A stretch of 64,000 nt of DNA from Robbsia betulipollinis (GTDB lineage: Bacteria > Pseudomonadota > Gammaproteobacteria > Burkholderiales > Burkholderiaceae), in contig NZ_JAPMXC010000003.1 of NCBI RefSeq assembly GCF_026624755.1, positions 1-64,000 of the forward strand. Direction: 5' to 3'. The translations under genes were made by a program, and so were the position numbers. The notes under the pieces were generated by a model. The model was not told the origin of the DNA. It did not search any database and saw only the letters and a list, made by a program, of their open reading frames with translations. Below are positions 60,690 through 64,000 of the stretch, in pieces. Positions within the stretch are counted from its first letter, which is position 1. Every line of letters begins with the position of its first letter.

Positions 60690-61726
60690 CAGGCGTTCTC
60701 TTTGAGGGCTTGGGTAAAGCGGACGAGGGCCGCGACTTTCGCGCGCGCGGCGCCGCTCGAAATCGCCTGGCGCGCGAGTTCGATCCCGTCGCCGATCGAC
60801 GCGGCGACGTCCGCGGCATACAGCGCCGCGCCGGCGTTGAGCGCGACGATGTCGCGTGCCGCGCCGGGCGTGTCGTCGAGCGCGGCGAGCAGCATCGCGC
60901 GCGACGCCTCCGGGCTGTCGACGCGAATCGAACGGTTCGACATCATGGGCAGGCCGAAATCGTCCGGATGAATCTCGTATTCGCGGATTTCGCCGTCGCG
61001 CAGTTCGCCCACCAGCGTGGCCGCGCCCAGCGAAATCTCGTCCATCCCGTCCTGGCTATGCACCACCAGCACATGCTTGGCGCCCAGACGCTGCATGACC
61101 CTTACCTGGATACCGACCAGATCGGGATGAAACACGCCCATTAGCTGGTTCGGCGCGCCGGCCGGGTTGGTCAGGGGGCCCAGGATGTTGAACAGCGTGC
61201 GCACGCCCAGTTCGCGGCGCACCGCCGCAATGTTCTTCATTGCCGGATGATGGTTCGGCGCGAACATGAAACCCATCCCGGTCTCCGCGATGGACGCCGC
61301 CACCTGCCCGGGCGACAGCATCAGGTTCACGCCCAGGGACTCCAGCACGTCGGCGCTGCCCGAGGTGCTCGAAACGCTGCGGTTGCCGTGTTTCGCGACT
61401 TTCGCGCCGGCCGCCGCCGCGACGAACATCGCCGCGGTCGAGATATTGAAAGTGTGCGCGCCGTCGCCGCCGGTGCCGACGATATCGACGAAATGCGTGT
61501 TGTCCGCGACGTCGACATGCCGCGCGAATTCCCGCATGACGGTCGCCGCGGCGGTGATTTCGCCGATCGTCTCCTTCTTGACCCGCAGGCCCGTCAGGAT
61601 CGCGGCGGCCATCGTCGGCGCCAGTTCGCCGCGCATGATCAGGCGCATCAGATGCACCATCTCCTCGTGAAAGAGTTCACGGTGTTCGATCGTGCGCTGC
61701 AGCGCGTCTTGGGGACGAATGGTCAT
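60689..61726 (-). CDS. trpD: Anthranilate phosphoribosyltransferase
   Basis: A 345-residue enzyme. The PRPP site is [18 protein letters not shown] (83-100), and [18 protein letters not shown] (near 113) is the conserved family loop. It converts anthranilate to phosphoribosylanthranilate. It lies 42 bases after trpG and is coupled to trpC. Confidence 0.96.
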   Translation of the reverse strand: MTIRPQDALQRTIEHRELFHEEMVHLMRLIMRGELAPTMAAAILTGLRVKKETIGEITAAATVMREFARHVDVADNTHFVDIVGTGGDGAHTFNISTAAMFVAAAAGAKVAKHGNRSVSSTSGSADVLESLGVNLMLSPGQVAASIAETGMGFMFAPNHHPAMKNIAAVRRELGVRTLFNILGPLTNPAGAPNQLMGVFHPDLVGIQVRVMQRLGAKHVLVVHSQDGMDEISLGAATLVGELRDGEIREYEIHPDDFGLPMMSNRSIRVDSPEASRAMLLAALDDTPGAARDIVALNAGAALYAADVAASIGDGIELARQAISSGAARAKVAALVRFTQALKENA

Positions 61727-61768
61727 GCGGGTTCCTGGCGCTTCGATGGGGGTGAAGAGGGGGCGATC

Positions 61769-62332
61769 TCAGCGCTGCACGAAATTGCGCAGCATCGCGT
61801 GGCCGTGTTCGCTGAGGATCGACTCCGGGTGGAACTGCACGCCTTCGACGGGCAGGGTCCGGTGCCGCACGCCCATGATTTCGCCGTCGTCGGTTTGCGC
61901 GCTGATTTCGAGACAATCGGGCAGGGTGTCGCGCTCGATCGCCAGCGAATGGTAGCGCGTGACCGCGAAGCGCTTGGGCAGGGTGGTGAACACGCCCTGC
62001 TGGTCGGTTTCGATTTCGCTGACCTTGCCGTGCATCACGGTTTTCGCGCGGATCACCCGCCCGCCGAATGCCTCGCCGATTGCCTGATGGCCCAGGCACA
62101 CGCCCAGGATGGGCAGCTTGCCCGCGAATTCGCGCAGCACGTCGAGCGTGACGCCGGCGTGTTGCGGATCGCTCGGGCCGGGCGACAGGCAGATCTGCGT
62201 CGGCGCCAGTTCGGCGATTTCCGCGGTCGTGATCTCGTCGTTGCGCACGGTGCGGACGTCGCAGCCGAGTTCACCGAAATACTGGACGAGATTATAGGTA
62301 AAGGAGTCGTAGTTATCGATCATCAGCAGCAT
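61769..62332 (-). CDS. trpG: Anthranilate synthase glutaminase component (TrpG/PabA)
   Basis: A 187-residue class I glutamine amidotransferase, the typical single-domain length. The nucleophile elbow is [16 protein letters not shown] (Cys near 79), and the His-Glu pair is in [16 protein letters not shown]. It supplies ammonia to TrpE and may also serve PabB. It starts [19 protein letters not shown]. Confidence 0.95.
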   Translation of the reverse strand: MLLMIDNYDSFTYNLVQYFGELGCDVRTVRNDEITTAEIAELAPTQICLSPGPSDPQHAGVTLDVLREFAGKLPILGVCLGHQAIGEAFGGRVIRAKTVMHGKVSEIETDQQGVFTTLPKRFAVTRYHSLAIERDTLPDCLEISAQTDDGEIMGVRHRTLPVEGVQFHPESILSEHGHAMLRNFVQR

Positions 62333-62528
62333 CGTAGCCTCTCAATTCAGGAATGCAGGTTTTCGGCGTTCGCCGGCGCCGGGCCGGGTGTCCCCCGGGC
62401 GGCGCCCGCCGGCAGGACGGCAACGCGAAAATGGGCAGGAACGGCAGGGTGCGCAGAACCGGTAAAGTCGCCGCCGGAACCGTCGGCGAGACGATCGGGG
62501 TGCGACCGGGAAATGACGGAAACCGCGG

Positions 62529-64000
62529 TCAAAAGTCCCCGTCGAGTCCGTCCTGTACCCGCTCGGCGGCGCGCAGCACCGCGCGCGCCTTGTTTTCGGT
62601 TTCCTGCCATTCGGCTTCGGGCACCGAGTCCGCCACGATGCCCGCGGCGGCCTGCACGTACAGATTGCCGCTCTTGATGATGCCGGTGCGGATGGCGATC
62701 GCCAGATCCATGTCGCCAGTAAAGGACAGGTAACCGACGGCACCGCCGTACAGACCGCGCTTGACCGGTTCGAGTTCGTCGATCATCTCCATCGCACGGA
62801 CCTTCGGTGCGCCGCTCAGCGTGCCGGCCGGGAAGGTCGCGCGCAGGATGTCGAGATTCGACAGGCCCGACTTGAGCGTGCCTTCGACGGCGCTCACGAT
62901 ATGCTGGACGTGCGAGTATTTCTCGATCTGCATCTTGTCGACCACGTGCACCGTGCCGGTCTTGGCGATGCGGCCCACATCGTTGCGCGCCAGATCGATC
63001 AGCATCACGTGCTCGGCGATTTCCTTCGGGTCGGCGAGCAGTTCGGTAGCCAGCGCGGCGTCGGTTTCGGGCGTCGCGCCGCGCGGGCGGGTGCCGGCGA
63101 GCGGGCGGATCGTCACGATGCGCTCGTCGCCGCGCGGTTCCTGCCGCACCAGGATCTCCGGGGACGAACCGACCACGTGGAAGTCGCCGAAATTGTAGAA
63201 ATACATGTACGGCGACGGGTTGACCGAGCGCAGCGCGCGATACAGCGACAATGGCGAATCGCGAAACGGCTTCACGAGCCGTTGCCCTACCTGGACCTGC
63301 ATCAGCTCGCCCGCCTCGATCTCTTCCTTCGCGCGGCGCACCGCGATCAGGTAGTCGTCGCGGGCGAATTCGCGATAGGTCTCCGTGCGCACCGACGACG
63401 ACGTCACCGGCGTCTGCACCGGCTGGTGCAGGCGGTCGCGCAGTTCGCGCAGCCGCTGCCGGGCGCGGGAATAGGCCTCGGGCGCGGCCGGGTCGGCATG
63501 CACGATCAGATAGAGCTTGCCGGCCAGGTTGTCGATGACCGCCACTTCCTCGGTCAGCAGCAACTGGATGTCGGGCATGTCGAGCGGATCGGACACCGGT
63601 GCGGTATGGGCGAGCTTCTTCTCGATGAAGCGCACCGCGTCATAACCGAAATACCCCGCCAGGCCACCGGAGAACCGCGGCAACCCGGCGCGGGGCGCCA
63701 CCCGGTAGCGCGCCTGGAACTCGGCGATGAAATCGAGCGGATTGGCGTGCGACGTTTCCACCACCTCGCCGTCCCGGACGACTTCGGTGCGGATGCCGTC
63801 CGCGTCCCGACGCGTGCGCACCAGGGTGCGGGCGGGCAGCCCGATGAAGGAGTAGCGACCGAAACGCTCGCCGCCCACCACGGATTCCAACAGGAACGAA
63901 TTCGTGCCGTTGCGCTCGCGCTGGGCGAGCTTCAGATAGAGCGAAAGCGGCGTCTCCAGATCGGCGAGCGCTTCCGCGATCAGGGGGATGCGATTGTAGC
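62529..64000 (-). CDS. trpE: Anthranilate synthase component I (5' end cut by window)
   Basis: Frame open to the window edge; 490 codons are visible. The N-terminal part has [18 protein letters not shown], and the chorismate-binding domain shows [52 protein letters not shown] and [18 protein letters not shown]. The usual TrpE is about 495-500 residues, so only a few are missing. It makes anthranilate from chorismate with TrpG. The 196-base gap to trpG holds nothing I can identify. Confidence 0.96.
   Translation of the reverse strand, partial: YNRIPLIAEALADLETPLSLYLKLAQRERNGTNSFLLESVVGGERFGRYSFIGLPARTLVRTRRDADGIRTEVVRDGEVVETSHANPLDFIAEFQARYRVAPRAGLPRFSGGLAGYFGYDAVRFIEKKLAHTAPVSDPLDMPDIQLLLTEEVAVIDNLAGKLYLIVHADPAAPEAYSRARQRLRELRDRLHQPVQTPVTSSSVRTETYREFARDDYLIAVRRAKEEIEAGELMQVQVGQRLVKPFRDSPLSLYRALRSVNPSPYMYFYNFGDFHVVGSSPEILVRQEPRGDERIVTIRPLAGTRPRGATPETDAALATELLADPKEIAEHVMLIDLARNDVGRIAKTGTVHVVDKMQIEKYSHVQHIVSAVEGTLKSGLSNLDILRATFPAGTLSGAPKVRAMEMIDELEPVKRGLYGGAVGYLSFTGDMDLAIAIRTGIIKSGNLYVQAAAGIVADSVPEAEWQETENKARAVLRAAERVQDGLDGDF

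Overview
The window is chromosomal DNA of a high-GC betaproteobacterium, most likely family Burkholderiaceae. The 5S rRNA, the hemA-prfA-prmC-grxD order, the trpE-trpG-trpD-trpC order, the two-domain LeuA, and the DUF969/DUF979 and pxp gene types all fit that group. I cannot name the species from sequence alone.

Region by region. (1) 1-542: end of an rrn operon (23S 3' end, 5S, strong terminator). (2) 684-2678: a SnoaL-like secreted protein, a DsbA-family oxidoreductase and an orphan hypothetical gene. (3) 2710-8867, minus strand: a six-gene unit with two ABC permeases, an ATPase, a Tat-type binding protein, an M24 peptidase-fold protein with an altered metal site, and a LysR regulator. (4) 9035-14562: a small YadA-type autotransporter, a gamma-glutamyltransferase homologue, DUF423 and a CPA2 antiporter. 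(5) 14576-19692: a pyroglutamate (5-oxoproline) unit, pxpB-pxpC-pxpA plus DUF969-DUF979, divergent from a winged-helix regulator across an AT-rich region with a 16-bp palindrome. (6) 19832-21863: leuA preceded by a leucine leader peptide that I read directly from the sequence. (7) 21961-28415: two MFS transporters, an Hsp70-like protein, cspA, an orphan Ser/Pro-rich protein and the monothiol glutaredoxin. (8) 28473-41109: prmC-prfA-hemA, an atypical response regulator, PepP-type aminopeptidase, an AsmA-like protein, EttA, and two tandem GT9 glycosyltransferases.

(9) 41101-51717 is an integrative element of about 10.6 kb. It has a P4-type integrase at the right end, an AlpA-like regulator, a chain of overlapping small genes, an AAA ATPase, an OB-fold-like protein and one tail-hub-like gene, but no visible capsid, terminase or portal. 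Its boundaries are imperfect 20-bp copies of the 3' end of ychF, where ychF and the glycosyltransferase originally overlapped tail to tail. Near its left end lies an odd array of four different hexamer or heptamer families, each present three times.

(10) 51705-58463: ychF, a UbiH-family hydroxylase, dsbC, an M61 peptidase, and a LysR/azoR divergent pair with three operator-like repeats. (11) 58491-64000, minus strand: an unusual single reading frame joining a CYTH triphosphatase domain to uracil-DNA glycosylase, then trpC, trpD, trpG and the start of trpE (cut by the window edge).

The observations I rate highest are the leucine leader peptide with six CTA codons and an apparently leaderless transcript, the CYTH-Ung fusion, the ychF-tail attachment site, and the stacked integrase-arm-like repeat array.
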